Notes: a model not told the origin generated them from the sequence alone. DNA of 64,000 nucleotides from Dendrophyllia cribrosa (GCA_024195265.1 JAJLRJ010000010.1:19048193-19112192), one strand, 5' to 3'. Shown: positions 48,358-51,639, numbered from the stretch's first letter. Numbers and translations: made by a program.

Positions 48358-50864
48358 TGGGCAAATCATAGCCCGAGAATCGTGTTTGAAAAATCCGGCC
48401 CTGTGCACTGCAGTGAAATCGGTTGTAAAAAGCATAAATAGTTCAGTCATAGCGCTGTTAATACTTGCATGGCTATATGAAGGTTGTGCGCCTGGAATAC
48501 CCAGACCAGGTGCAACTCCCATGGCCGGCAATCCCCGCACAGGACCAACACCGTCACACTGTATACTAAAATGTGATGCTCTGGGCGAGCTTTCTCCATT
48601 TGTCCAATCGTCTGAATAAACAGTGGAAAAGGAGAAGGACCCGGAAAACATCTTCAATTGGCTCACAAAACCGCTCGAACATGCTGCAACGTGATTGTAA
48701 CATCGAAACTGGGCATTCCGGCGTCAGAATGCTCAACACCTTCGACAGCAAAACAATGCAGTCATTTCACTACATGCACAGCTTAATCAGGTGTGCATAA
48801 CTTCCCAGTCAGTGCAGTGGCTTGCCTAGCTAGGGGTGCATACATTGTGGACAGGACCAGAAACGGTCTTCTTCTTTGCCTTACAGTATATAAGGCCGTA
48901 ACTTGGCTTGTTTTTACTGTGTGTTGTTAGGCTTGGAGCGTTGCTGGTGCTTAACATGGTTCTGGTGTACAGACTTCTGTTACTTGAGCAAGCAACGTAT
49001 ACCGGGATACACTGGGACGGAGCTATCAAGTAAGTGATAGAGTGAAATGTGTTTGGCGAAGACTCCACTTGGTTATCACTAAAGACTGTAGGAGACTTCG
49101 TGTAACCAATCGTTTGCAGGCTAGATAGCTATATTTGTTACGGCGTTGTTTTCTTTTTTTCAGTTATTTTACATAACTTGTTTGGTTGTTTTACTTCAGG
49201 GACCTCCCAGCAGATGCTGCTCAGTGGTCCAAACTGCTTCAACAACAGAAAAGAGTACAGGAGATTGAGATGAGAAGGTATCAAACATATGCAACTTTTG
49301 CGGTCGAGGTAGCCCGCACACGATGTATTATTATGTATAAACATTTCGATCGAGGTAGCCACACGATGTATTATTACGTGTAAACATTTCGATCGAGGTA
49401 GCCACACGATGTATTATTACGTATAAACATTTCGATCGAGGTAGCCACACGATGAATTGACGTATAAACATTTCGATCGAGGTAGCCACACAATGTATTA
49501 TTACATATAAACATTTCGATCTAGGTAGCCACACGATGAATTGACGTATAAACATTTCGATCGAGGCAGCCACACAATGTATTATTACATATAAACATTT
49601 CGATCGAGGTAGCCACACGATGTATTATTACGTGTAAACATTTCGATGAATGTAGCCCGCACACTATGTATTATCACATATAAACATTTCGATGGAGGTA
49701 GTCCGCACACGATGTATTATTACATATAAACATTTCGATGGAGGTAGCCCGCACACGGATGTATTATTACATATAAACATTTCAATGGAGGTAGCCCGCA
49801 CACGATGTATTATTACATATAAACATTTCGATGGAGGTATCCCGCACACGATATATTTTTACGTATAAACATTTCGCGCAACCTTTCGTGCAGCGACGTT
49901 GCTGACGCGACTGCTTACGTATGTAAGGAGTATTTGGCATGAATGTTAACACTTCATCAGATTGTTGCGTGATAAGTTGCAGGAGTAGAAGCCGATTCTT
50001 CTTCGGGGTTTGTGGGCGCGATGTTGCACACAAGACGGTTCTAATTTTTCAGTCTGTGGCCAAAATTCTAAGGCGTGGCTGTTCGAGTGGAAGCTGACGG
50101 GCAGTATTTCGTGTGACGGTGTTTGTTTTTGGGAATGTTTTAAATAATTTTAAGCGTTAGCAGTGATTAAATTGAGTAAACCTCAGTTTGACTATTTCCT
50201 GGGTAATAGTGAAAAAGGCTCTTGTTTCTGCACGAAGTGAGCCGCTAATGATTGCATGCTGTGTTTTCAAAATCAGGCTCTATAATGATATATTAATTAG
50301 CCAACCAGAACTTAGTAGGAGTAAGGGTCCGTCTTTTAAAATCCGGTTTCTTGGTAATTTCATGTAAATTATGTTTTTATCCCACAGATGGCGAGATGTC
50401 CTTGCATCGTCAATTCAACTGATGAATCAGGTATTTTTGTCCCATGAAATATTCTAGTGCATTTGTAAAATCGTGATATAAGAGCCTCTGAGAGCAGATC
50501 TTCGAAATCATAGCCAAATAATGATACTATACTCTCTGTCCAATCTGTAAACAGTATATCGTAAATCCTCTGTTATTTATTTCAAGCGTATTTTTTATTT
50601 TTTATTATTTTTTTTTTTGGGGGGGGGGGGGGGTATTATGATTCAGCGAAACGCGCGATGTCATCCAAACTTCCTGTGCATGGATAAACGTCCATAAACC
50701 ATACTTTGATCGATCAAAGTATATTTTCAATAAGTTTGAAGAGGCCTCTCGCACTTTTTCATAGGATATTTCTGTTGTTGTTCTTTTAGGTCCAGCATTC
50801 GTTGGACTTATTGCAAGTTGAGCTAAGTAAAGAACAGACCACTGCGGCAGCAGAGGCCACGTGA
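4606..50864 (+). CDS. GRAMD1: GRAMD1/Aster-like sterol transfer protein, C-terminal exons (whole gene span)
   Basis: Spliced gene assembled by eye from short exons at 4606-4696, 4977-5092, 5532-5582, 8715-8806, 9445-9494, 27583-27636, 27724-27858, 28029-28095, 46548-46669, (48414-48482 uncertain), 48931-49029, 49200-49277, 50388-50430 and 50790-50864. Exons 1-6 give a VASt/ASTER domain: motifs such as IGPK, NRYCITRT, SVWGFVR and GLEDYF occur in the family's order. A basic linker, one transmembrane segment and a C-terminal helix follow, as in GRAMD1 proteins. These proteins are ER-anchored at ER-plasma membrane contacts and carry cholesterol in the VASt domain (family knowledge). The N-terminal GRAM domain is not in the window and should lie to the left. 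Phases agree at all junctions except the one before 48931. Two introns of about 18 kb each are full of repeats. Confident for the family, not for which GRAMD1 paralogue. Confidence 0.88.
4977..5092 (+). CDS. GRAMD1: GRAMD1-like exon: VASt domain
   Basis: Acceptor GTGTCTAG, donor GTGACT. It encodes a stretch containing NPWEATEDGQRRTITYT and then LNHAIGPKHSATTEKQ, corresponding to the VASt strands ending in the conserved L..piGPK....e.Q pattern. It enters two bases into a codon and exits in phase 0, as its neighbours require. Confidence 0.9.
5343..5388. repeat. Poly-T / poly-G tract in intron
   Basis: About 13 T, then a G run of more than 20 interrupted only at its start. Such homopolymers are prone to assembly length error. 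Confidence 0.85.
5532..5582 (+). CDS. GRAMD1: GRAMD1-like exon: VASt domain
   Basis: A 51-bp, phase 0-0 exon between TTATTGTTAG and GTGTGT. It reads HCFQGSVPGKVYVVQAE, matching the cysteine-containing strand and the 'yv.daEv' strand of VASt domains. Confidence 0.82.
5677..5790. mobile_element. Diverged partial copy of the palindromic MITE found at 31029
   Basis: It begins ggccatttcctggttgc, continues with tatcaaagtgagg and has the central hairpin tttcatatgaaa ... ttttcatatgaaag. The same order of blocks forms the left arm and loop of the 31029-31197 element. The right arm cannot be recognised, so this is an older, truncated copy. Confidence 0.6.
6201..8420 (+). pseudogene. Degenerate non-LTR retrotransposon (LINE) with reverse transcriptase remnants
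   Basis: 6201-6497 resembles the endonuclease-RT linker of Jockey/CR1-like elements (SSWIKSKLQKRMLDRDIFQL). 6590-7016 has decayed RT motifs: LGFRSLHSTVTVLL, a 'LKNAFDAVDHA' equivalent, and the catalytic-box relic MYGDDTRLIF near 6930. Frames shift and stop repeatedly. The element is split by a MITE at 7532-8246; a few LINE-like codons (LARRNTATLVKMDL) continue beyond it. Confidence 0.65.
7532..8246. mobile_element. TTAA-flanked MITE with GGTTACAGTGTACCTTC ends
   Basis: The inverted ends GGTTACAGTGTACCTTC and GAAGGTACACTGTAACC match perfectly, with TTAA on each side (7528-7531, 8247-8250). Inside, cgtgtcggcgaatt (7834) and a matching inverse near 7960-7975 form a second inverted pair. It encodes no transposase and interrupts the LINE remnant at 6201-8420. 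Confidence 0.8.
8715..8806 (+). CDS. GRAMD1: GRAMD1-like exon: VASt domain
   Basis: Acceptor GATTGTACAG, donor GTATCA. It encodes IPYGDSFSITNRYCITRT followed by a serine/threonine-rich SRLR end, one of the most diagnostic parts of the VASt domain (vPY.D.F...nRYcltr...sRLrv). It exits two bases into an Arg codon completed at 9445. Confidence 0.92.
9445..9494 (+). CDS. GRAMD1: GRAMD1-like exon: VASt domain
   Basis: Acceptor TTTGTTGCAG, strong donor GTAAGT. It reads ITAEVTYQKSVWGFVR, the VASt segment just before the last helix. It exits one base into a codon. The next matching exon is 18,088 bp away at 27583, and the joined reading (FVR-N-MIEKN) matches family order without a gap, so the long intron is real. 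Confidence 0.92.
9712..9851 (+). other. Exon-like open stretch inside the 18-kb intron
   Basis: After TGTGAG and before GTATGAG, an open frame of about 46 codons reads NKEEPTELVHERIDPEQAAV and ends with RATRRKRPAAFIP. Composition is protein-like and the end phase would join the exon at 27583. However, its start phase does not fit the donor at 9494, so it could only be an alternative exon or a relic. Not recognised otherwise. Confidence 0.25.
10890..15982. repeat. Satellite array of 71-74-bp units (about 70 copies)
   Basis: Head-to-tail units begin ctgggcgttattttgggtga and end catttctagtagtgagtggt. Common variants carry 'gacatgctg' or 'gatgctg' (2 bp shorter), 'tttgtctttatttt' or 'ttagtctatttt' (3 bp shorter), and 'gtacaacatgggg' instead of 'gtacaacactggg'. 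Variants alternate in blocks, giving dimer and longer higher-order repeats. The first unit (10891) and last unit (about 15920-15982) are degenerate. The unit is not a multiple of three and has stops in the long term, so apparent proteins here are artefacts. Confidence 0.97.
15983..17320. other. Intronic stretch with dispersed repeats and poly-C tracts, no gene
   Basis: It contains a repeat block 16897-16985 ('cacacccttggtcgcatctt' to 'ttcgccccctaata') that recurs at about 47866-47942, poly-C tracts at 17090-17098 and about 17125-17145, and a perfect 10-bp hairpin at 17280-17303 followed by five T. No coding exon is recognised. Confidence 0.5.
17521..17970. mobile_element. TTAA-flanked 450-bp MITE, copy 1
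   Basis: Starts GTAATGATCCGCATAAGAAG, ends TTCTTATGTGGAGCGTTAC, with TTAA at 17517-17520 and 17971-17974. Copies of 449 and 451 bp are at 58476-58924 (inverted) and 59484-59934, each also flanked by TTAA. The imperfect terminal inverted repeats and TTAA target suggest a piggyBac-mobilised family. Confidence 0.85.
17975..18633. other. Unidentified insertion inside the pogo-like element
   Basis: The pogo-like sequence stops at 'ggttttaa' (17513-17520) and resumes at 'ggttttaattg' (from 18635) by comparison with the 55616-56385 copy. Beyond the MITE, about 660 bp are therefore extra. They include a gcgcgcgcacgagcgcgcgc stretch near 18035. No ends or gene recognised. Confidence 0.45.
20023..20364. 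mobile_element. PIF/Harbinger-type MITE (TTA target duplication)
   Basis: Ends GGCCCGGTTTAAA and TTTAAACCGGGCC are inverted, with a further shared block (atttcacatgt). TTA flanks both ends (20020-20022, 20365-20367), the usual 3-bp duplication of PIF/Harbinger elements. There is no coding capacity. Confidence 0.8.
21190..22130. mobile_element. Internally deleted PIF/Harbinger element
   Basis: The terminal inverted repeat AGGTGGATTTCCACTGTCGC is perfect at both ends, with TAA duplicated at 21187-21189 and 22131-22133. Subterminal regions contain many acgtacgtaa motifs in both orientations. It carries the 5' part of a - strand transposase gene. It lies inside the 4-kb element at 19648-23650. 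Confidence 0.9.
21330..21944 (-). pseudogene. Truncated Harbinger (HARBI1-like) transposase
   Basis: The - strand frame of 204 codons has the N-terminal part of Harbinger transposases: a basic start, then FYKYFRMTPERFDHLLSLVG, LAVTLRFLATGDSLQTISFS and YRLGHTTVSRIIPEVCDAL. The DDE nuclease domain that normally follows is missing; after about residue 150 the frame runs into the element's subterminal repeats. Full-length family members are about 350-400 residues. The gene cannot supply transposase itself. Confidence 0.88.
24064..24241. repeat. Tandem duplication of an 89-bp segment
   Basis: The unit beginning 'atgctggatactattgt' at 24064 is repeated at 24153 with only a few differences (for example taacg/tgacg, ggcacc/ggtacc). 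No gene recognised. Confidence 0.85.
24451..25110. other. Intronic sequence, nothing recognised
   Basis: AT-rich; only short unconvincing open frames. The segment 24498-24525 (cgtcacgcatctggcgcac) is the inverse of part of 16597-16620, so it probably belongs to a dispersed repeat. Confidence 0.35.
25118..25316. repeat. C/T-rich polypyrimidine tract
   Basis: About 200 bp made almost wholly of C and T on the + strand, in short ccctccc/cccaccc blocks. The complementary strand is purine-rich, so H-DNA (triplex) formation is possible. Proline-rich or glycine-rich reading frames here are artefacts. Confidence 0.9.
25380..25475 (-). repeat. tRNA-related SINE-like fragment
   Basis: On the - strand, GGGATCGAAGCCCGGTGGGG resembles a RNA polymerase III B box (GGTTCGAATCC) followed by an A/T-rich tail. 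A related stretch with the same 'gtgggga' edge occurs at 45300-45345. Only the 3' half of the tRNA-like part is recognisable. Confidence 0.4.
25672..25712. repeat. (CTACTG)n microsatellite
   Basis: Short ctactg/ctactactg run. Confidence 0.85.
26430..26880 (-). pseudogene. LINE 3'-end fragment (RT C-terminal region)
   Basis: - strand readings in shifting frames give RAKRWILKVKIGDMSYKERL, YDRELKDIIFFIRPY and IDLNVKDFYTF, resembling the region after the RT domain in CR1/L2-type elements ('rvQrRatr.i......l.Y.eRL..L.l..L..RR...dl...yk'). Heavily decayed; no RT core present. Confidence 0.5.
27371..27426. repeat. (TTA)n microsatellite
   Basis: About 18 attatt units, preceded by aataaagttt. Such tails are common at LINE 3' ends. 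It ends 157 bp before the GRAMD1 exon at 27583. Confidence 0.9.
27583..27636 (+). CDS. GRAMD1: GRAMD1-like exon: end of VASt domain
   Basis: Acceptor TTTGCCTTGCAG, donor GTAGGC. It reads MIEKNAVEGLEDYFQFL, the terminal VASt helix (family pattern iEkn...GLeDYF..L). It completes the split Asn codon of the exon at 9445-9494. Confidence 0.9.
27724..27858 (+). CDS. GRAMD1: GRAMD1-like exon: basic linker
   Basis: Acceptor GATTGTCAG, donor GTGAGT. The 44 codons are rich in Lys/Arg (for example KKRKTSPTRRHKRNRS), as is the linker between VASt and the transmembrane helix in GRAMD1 proteins. The phase (2 bases in, 1 base out) fits both neighbours. Linker residues are poorly conserved, so the call rests on position, phase and composition. 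Confidence 0.8.
28029..28095 (+). CDS. GRAMD1: GRAMD1-like exon: linker
   Basis: Acceptor TTATGTGTAG, strong donor GTGAGT. It reads on in phase from the exon at 27724 as VKTSLLQRLSPKVAISRI and a few further residues, leaving two bases of a codon. There is no family motif in this stretch; support is from splice signals and frame continuity. The following intron starts 107 bp before the large hexanucleotide array. Confidence 0.68.
28208..29290. repeat. Hexanucleotide array (AAGCAT/AAGCAC/AAGCAA)
   Basis: About 1.08 kb of aagcat, aagcac and aagcaa hexamers arranged in a recurring pattern: 'aaaagcataagcattagaac' then 'aagcacaagcacaaacataa', with a period of roughly 48-66 bp. Long - strand frames rich in Leu-Met or Ala-Cys are translations of the repeat and not genes. 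The array starts about 110 bp after the splice donor of the exon ending at 28095. Confidence 0.96.
29479..29656. repeat. 178-bp terminal foldback repeat, left copy A
   Basis: The outer arms pair (gtcaaaagtcgttggaacac with its inverse near the end), followed inwards by C-rich (cccttcccctttcccct) and G-rich (aggtggggagggaggg) arms and a central caatgttg/caacattg pair. It can fold into a long imperfect hairpin like a viral terminal repeat. Preceded by TA. Confidence 0.92.
29657..29834. repeat. 178-bp terminal foldback repeat, left copy B
   Basis: Abuts copy A with no bases between and no TA at the junction. It differs from A at about two positions (cagtaaacgcg/cagtaaaagcg; tttgaaaac/tttgcaaac). 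The following base pairs (tctcta) are not a TA duplication. Confidence 0.92.
30044..31313 (+). pseudogene. Tc1/mariner (IS630)-type transposase, disrupted
   Basis: 30044-30280 encodes the N-terminal helix-turn-helix (SVRKIAKVCGISASSAVRIL) and a basic GRPKK segment. A one-base frame change near 30280 moves the reading to 30258-31026, which holds the catalytic core: FYLDGVSF (first Asp), WLQDNDPSQSS (second Asp) and SPDLNPIENVF (Glu), with 36 residues between the second Asp and the Glu. A 169-bp palindromic MITE at 31029-31197 then interrupts it, and the expected C-terminus (INNTIASMPGRLESIIE..., to a stop near 31305) resumes after it. Two lesions make it inactive now. Cut-and-paste at TA fits the TA flanks of the whole unit. 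Confidence 0.9.
31029..31197. mobile_element. Near-perfect palindromic MITE inserted in the transposase gene
   Basis: GGCCATTTCCGAGTTGCC starts the left arm and its exact inverse ends the right arm. The arms, about 77 bp, are almost identical around a 14-bp loop (attgacatgcaaat). TA flanks both sides (31027-31028, 31198-31199). A truncated, diverged relative is at 5677-5790. The high arm identity suggests recent insertion or hairpin-templated repair. Confidence 0.92.
31314..31852. other. AT-rich gap between convergent transposase and Rep genes
   Basis: Contains the candidate origin (31466-31557); the rest is AT-rich with no convincing gene. An AATAAA near 31378-31384 could serve the + strand gene. 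Confidence 0.4.
31466..31557. other. Candidate replication origin: stem-loop flanked by palindromic repeats
   Basis: In the gap between the convergent genes, GTTACCATTGTAAC (31470-31483) and its exact inverse GTTACAATGGTAAC (31537-31550) are each flanked by cgag and ccgt. Between them, attaaaaat (31492-31500) and atttttaat (31517-31525) can pair around a 16-nt loop. Rep proteins of small circular viruses nick in a loop next to iterated binding sites; the layout is similar but the loop does not carry the usual nonanucleotide. Inference only. Confidence 0.35.
31853..33319 (-). CDS. Rep-like replication initiator (HUH nuclease + SF3 helicase), intact frame
   Basis: 488 codons; Met30 is an equally good start. 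The N-terminal nuclease has motif I VYLITYS (about 51-57), the HUH pair in GGVHYHMAI (105-107) and motif III with Tyr148 and Lys151 (AWSYVTKED). An acidic and basic linker contains a likely nuclear signal (KRRKR, about 205-209). The SF3 helicase has Walker A GSANCGKT (344-351), Walker B EIIFLNDFGW (381-390) and motif C DSPIFCTSK (427-435). Such proteins nick and unwind DNA in rolling-circle or rolling-hairpin replication of CRESS-DNA viruses and parvoviruses (family knowledge). At 488 residues it is longer than typical circovirus-like Reps and closer in layout to parvoviral NS1. All key residues are present, in contrast to the broken transposase beside it. Confidence 0.85.
   Translation of the reverse strand: MASRRIHGGLGNILFDVEVSVVFFEKKYKMERLASVYSEEQSLGVRDVRRVYLITYSRADTIKVSSRQSFANIVLEAFSLRDVNNEARLEHWSCCLEYHKDGGVHYHMAIKLSKPRRWLNVREAIHSQHGINVHFSNRHINYYSAWSYVTKEDREVLVSPGHPDLWNTEPPATTAASEAVAAERGELGEDESEELNEERSQRSAKRRKRSPRLSMFEVSEIAVTKGIKTYLELLALAKRQKAEGKMDLAQFIVNRGKKTVEEAIKTGWEIEESEAKLKRQQMSRLEILQTALAGECVENCNGRWLTMAHEILERNGIPQIQFSSAVRELLEKGRGKYRNIFLKGSANCGKTFLLNPLTVIYNTFLNPASTTFAWIGAESAEIIFLNDFGWTAHVLPWQDMLLLLEGQPVHFSAPKTHYAQDIIFDKDSPIFCTSKSEITSVKGGVIDERETEMMSVRWRVFSLTAQIPEAQQVNVNSCGKCFAQLIIG
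33555..33732. repeat. 178-bp terminal foldback repeat, right copy C
   Basis: Same length and orientation as A and B, with about two to four differences (gaacatcc/gaacaccc; tttcattt/ttttattt). Preceded by 'aaca', followed by TA. Confidence 0.92.
33830..34753 (-). pseudogene. LINE ORF2 C-terminal part with zf-RVT zinc-binding region
   Basis: 307 codons continue the RT of 34859-35800 after a frame break of about 100 bp. Near residue 230 it contains CIYCEEEDSIDHSFISC, the C-x2-C...H...C pattern of the zf-RVT domain at the end of plant- and animal-type LINE ORF2. It stops at 33830; the 3' UTR follows. Confidence 0.82.
34859..35800 (-). pseudogene. LINE reverse transcriptase, 5'-truncated
   Basis: The - strand frame has RT motifs in order: VSLDFRKAFDTLEW, GVRQGCPLSPYLF, the catalytic SQFADDTNLL, then LQLNIGKTKAMWLG and a LGI-F thumb-like part. 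These are typical of L1/Tx1-type elements. The endonuclease and the first RT motifs are absent because of 5' truncation. Coding continues in another frame at 34753 after a break, so the gene is dead. Confidence 0.9.
35924..36148. mobile_element. TTAA-flanked MITE with AGGGGCAGTATCACGAG ends
   Basis: Left end AGGGGCAGTATCACGAG; the inverse of the right end differs at one of 17 bases. TTAA flanks both sides (35920-35923, 36149-36152). The ends resemble the element at 2711-3155. Confidence 0.78.
36286..36380. mobile_element. Tigger-like terminal fragment
   Basis: TA followed by CAGTGGAACCTCCATGAAGA resembles pogo/Tigger ends; an inverse 'gagtggaggttcac' follows at about 36337. No full partner end was found. 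Confidence 0.4.
36381..37525. other. Intronic sequence with one direct repeat
   Basis: A direct repeat of about 100 bp: 'cttagtttttcagaatcgcg' at 37112-37131 and again at 37220-37239, with flanking 'gttgtatgctgtgtataaaa' shared. No gene recognised. Confidence 0.5.
37530..37674 (-). mobile_element. tRNA-derived SINE
   Basis: On the - strand, 37674 to 37605 folds as a tRNA: acceptor GGCTTGA/TTAAGCC, D-arm GCTC...GAGC, anticodon arm with loop CCGGTAT and T-arm ATGGG-TTCGAAT-CCCGT. A and B box promoter motifs are good. It is followed by a non-tRNA body (tgaatttttttcaggttgct ... gagaggatcacaaatg-like) instead of CCA or a terminator, as in SINEs. The nominal anticodon GGU (Thr) is unusual for a real eukaryotic gene, supporting a SINE head. 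Confidence 0.75.
37690..38682 (-). pseudogene. Tyrosine recombinase of a DIRS-like retroelement, broken
   Basis: - strand frames in order: N-terminal SAM-like domain at 38682-38371 (AASTATTYLRAYKSWKTWAD), catalytic region at 38390-37971 (ISRLERGNLADIQLAALFSQ, then FFGFFRWDDLYRL) and the active-site end at 37875-37690 (RSGGASAAAALGVPDMLFQR followed by HGGWRSEKARKKHE). Catalytic Arg and His motifs are visible. A G tract and frame changes near 38040-38085 break it. DIRS elements insert through this enzyme rather than an integrase. Confidence 0.78.
38040..38086. repeat. Poly-G tract
   Basis: G run of about 35 with few interruptions inside the recombinase remnant; length may be unreliable in assembly. 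Confidence 0.85.
38757..39025. repeat. (CTA/CTG)n compound microsatellite
   Basis: Runs of ctg, cta and a recurrent 'actactacta' plus 'a' pattern (11-bp period), about 270 bp, between the recombinase and RNase H remnants. Confidence 0.93.
39450..40620 (-). pseudogene. DIRS-like RT/RNase H C-terminal fragment
   Basis: Broken - strand reading: near 40600-40490 FVVSARKVARFTGLLASMSL (connection domain), then MTYSDASDSGWGGFAVQIGG at 40369 (RNase H first Asp motif), HRTDNKNTE (catalytic Asp), and near 40080-40020 VEWISWNFNEVADELSRI. A spacer follows to 39450. It precedes the recombinase at 38682 in the same orientation, the DIRS order. The RT core is missing at the 5' end. Confidence 0.75.
40640..41800. 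other. Intronic AT-rich sequence, no recognised feature
   Basis: Short unassigned open frames only, including a 70-codon - strand frame at 41461-41673 that I do not recognise. Confidence 0.35.
41807..42590. mobile_element. Harbinger-like deleted element with Myb-like and transposase N-terminal relics
   Basis: The ends CCGGTTTACACGACAAGCG are inverted, and both continue into arrays of 'ggcacggcacccct' and 'gggcacccgtg'. Inside, 42041 onward (+) reads MASSSTSKVTWSEEATEALI, like a Myb/SANT-type DNA-binding start. 42368 onward (-) reads MADIGTRRRRNAFLLWYFMR, like the basic start of a Harbinger transposase. The two converge and overlap, as expected if the middle of a two-gene Harbinger element was deleted. 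No clean 3-bp target duplication was found. Confidence 0.6.
42591..43049. other. Repeat-derived spacer with a TTCTCGTCCCCAGAG motif
   Basis: 'cattctcgtccccagagccc' at 42871 with an inverse 'aaggctctgggacc' at about 42920 forms a short foldback. The same motif starts the next element at 43050. No gene. Confidence 0.45.
43050..44045. mobile_element. Putative MITE with CATTCTCGTCCCCAGAG ends
   Basis: 'cattctcgtccccagag' at 43050 and the inverse 'ctctggggacgagaatg' ending about 44045 form a 17-bp inverted pair about 1 kb apart; a second inverse copy sits at 43086-43106 near the left end. No transposase; target duplication not resolved. Confidence 0.45.
44046..45150. other. Intronic sequence with a small AAGCAT-family MITE
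   Basis: About 44431-44550 is an unexpanded relative of the 28192 element in inverse orientation ('acaagcataaggatcaat' ... 'cttatgtctctagtgaaaac'). The rest shows no gene. Confidence 0.5.
45152..45174. repeat. Poly-G tract
   Basis: About 20 G in a row. Confidence 0.85.
45300..45347 (-). repeat. tRNA-related SINE-like fragment next to the TTAGGC array
   Basis: On the - strand, GGTCACAGGTTTAATCCTGA resembles a tRNA T-arm/B box, then 'gtggggattt' and an A/T-rich tail, as at 25380-25475. The hexamer array begins directly at its other edge. Confidence 0.45.
45348..45490. repeat. (TTAGGC)n hexanucleotide array
   Basis: About 20 perfect cttagg units after a cctaggcctaggcccaggc lead-in. TTAGGC is the nematode telomere repeat, but here it is an internal microsatellite; the animal-wide telomere repeat in cnidarians is TTAGGG. 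Reading frames of Leu-Ser or Arg-Leu repeats are artefacts. Confidence 0.95.
45491..46547. other. Intronic sequence, nothing recognised
   Basis: Unassigned short frames (for example 74 codons at 45737-45961) with no motif. Confidence 0.35.
46548..46669 (+). CDS. GRAMD1: GRAMD1-like exon: linker (probable)
   Basis: Open stretch after AATAAG and before GTGAAA. It starts with the single base needed to complete the Ser codon left by 28095, and 40 codons without a stop follow, beginning GQAEFETKRKAQVHSAIKQF. The acceptor's pyrimidine tract is weak. Phase agreement over an 18.4-kb intron and the hydrophilic, basic composition suit the pre-membrane linker, but no family motif proves it. Confidence 0.55.
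46670..48300. other. Intronic sequence with short dispersed repeats
   Basis: 47311-47380 contains five near-repeats of a 14-15-bp 'gattcgccagttat'-like unit. 47866-47942 is a copy of the repeat at 16897-16985. No exon with clear support. Confidence 0.45.
48326..48356. repeat. (GTCT)n microsatellite
   Basis: Seven to eight tctg units. Confidence 0.9.
48414..48482 (+). CDS. Possible GRAMD1-like exon before the membrane segment (uncertain)
   Basis: Acceptor CACTGCAG followed by an open frame reading KSVVKSINSSVIALLILAWL, a plausible start of a membrane helix. It enters in the phase left by 46669, but its possible donors (GTTGTG at 48483, GTGCAA further on) leave one base, while the next exon at 48931 needs two. 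Either this exon is wrong, the 48931 acceptor is a few bases off, or a small exon is missing. Confidence 0.3.
48931..49029 (+). CDS. GRAMD1: GRAMD1-like exon: transmembrane segment
   Basis: Acceptor GTGTTGTTAG, donor GTAAGT. It reads LGALLVLNMVLVYRLLLLE and then a polar stretch ending DGAI. This matches the membrane anchor of GRAMD1 proteins (hydrophobic run, LNM, then Y-K/R-L..LE). The helix must begin in an upstream exon, since only about 13 hydrophobic residues precede the Arg. Confidence 0.85.
49200..49277 (+). CDS. GRAMD1: GRAMD1-like exon: post-membrane coiled region
   Basis: Acceptor TTTTACTTCAG, donor GTATCA. It reads DLPADAAQWSKLLQQQKRVQ and continues EIEMR, matching the 'lP.....W..LLe.Qq..h..el..W' tail of GRAMD1 proteins. 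The phase fits both sides. A minisatellite begins about 20 bp into the following intron. Confidence 0.88.
49299..49880. repeat. Minisatellite of 43-47-bp units
   Basis: About 13 head-to-tail units such as 'cgatgtattattacgtataa' plus 'acatttcgatcgaggtagcc'. Units lacking 'tatta' and units with 'cccgcacac' are grouped in blocks. It lies in the intron between GRAMD1 exons 49200-49277 and 50388-50430. Confidence 0.95.
50388..50430 (+). CDS. GRAMD1: GRAMD1-like exon: C-terminal tail
   Basis: Acceptor TTATCCCACAG, donor GTATTT. It reads WRDVLASSIQLMNQ after the split Arg codon, equivalent to the family's WreiikssV.LldQm. Confidence 0.87.
50610..50634. repeat. T-run followed by poly-G
   Basis: About ten T then about 17 G in the last intron of the GRAMD1-like gene. 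Confidence 0.85.
50790..50864 (+). CDS. GRAMD1: GRAMD1-like last exon and stop codon
   Basis: Acceptor GTTCTTTTAG. It reads VQHSLDLLQVELSKEQTTAA and a few further residues to TGA at 50862-50864, comparable with the short helical end of GRAMD1 proteins (...dsL..Lq..l). The 3' UTR follows with AATAAA at 51051-51056. Confidence 0.85.
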   Translation, partial: VQHSLDLLQVELSKEQTTAAAEAT

Positions 50865-51050
50865 ACAACAGGGGGTTACCCGATAAAAATGACTGTAACG
50901 TGTCCATAACCAATGGAACGAAACAAGTGTTTGATCAGTGGAAAAAACAAGAAAAGAGGGGAGCCAGAAGTAAGCGTCAAGACTGTCGAAGACTTCTCTA
51001 CGCTTAGCTCTCAAAAATATGGCTGCACTCCTGCATTACTTTTATTGTAA

Positions 51051-51056
51051 AATAAA
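51051..51056 (+). promoter_or_regulatory. Polyadenylation signal of the GRAMD1-like gene
   Basis: AATAAA lies 187 bp after the stop codon at 50864 and is followed by a T-rich stretch within about 40-60 bp, a normal arrangement for a 3' end. Confidence 0.65.
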
Positions 51057-51584
51057 AGTTGTCCTACCTCAAATAATTTCTCAGTTATTGTTACCGTTGT
51101 TTTTTTATTTTGTTTTGTGTATTTTTTTAACTCTTTAATTTTTTAGCAGAAGTTCACAGTATATTTTTTTATAAGATGATCACTTTAATAATTCTTCACT
51201 CGTTCTGTTTCCTTCCATTTTCCTGATTCTTGTTTTCCTTTTTACTCCTTTTTCTCCCTATTCTCAAACACATCTACCCTGGGGACCAGAAGTTCTCTTG
51301 CGACACGCTGGTAGTGCATTTGTCATCGGGTTGACCTCCGAGACACCAAGGGGCCAAACAAATCCGCACTAAAACCCGGGGATACGGGGCTTAAGTTTGA
51401 ATAAAAAACCCCAACCGCCGTGTTATCTCTCATTCAATGAGACACACATTGGACCATCTCCATACCTACACAACCTCTACAAGAGCCTATTCTTTGTATC
51501 GCAAAATATCTTACAAAAAAGCCTCAGAAAGAAACACAACATAACGTCGGATCGAAACAACACCAATTGTATTGTACATTTGAT

Positions 51585-51600
51585 CCCCCCCCCCCCCCCC
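51585..51600. repeat. Poly-C tract
   Basis: Run of about 16 C. Confidence 0.85.
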
Positions 51601-51639
51601 AAGAGTACAAAAATGGCAAAAAGTTCCTTTAGAACGGAA

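Noticed and set aside
49138..49849. Repeated 'SKCLYVIIH' type proteins on the - strand
   Set aside because: Translation of the 43-47-bp minisatellite within a GRAMD1 intron.
49299..49880. CRISPR-like array
   Set aside because: Units abut head to tail without unique spacers, and the sequence is from an animal nuclear genome.
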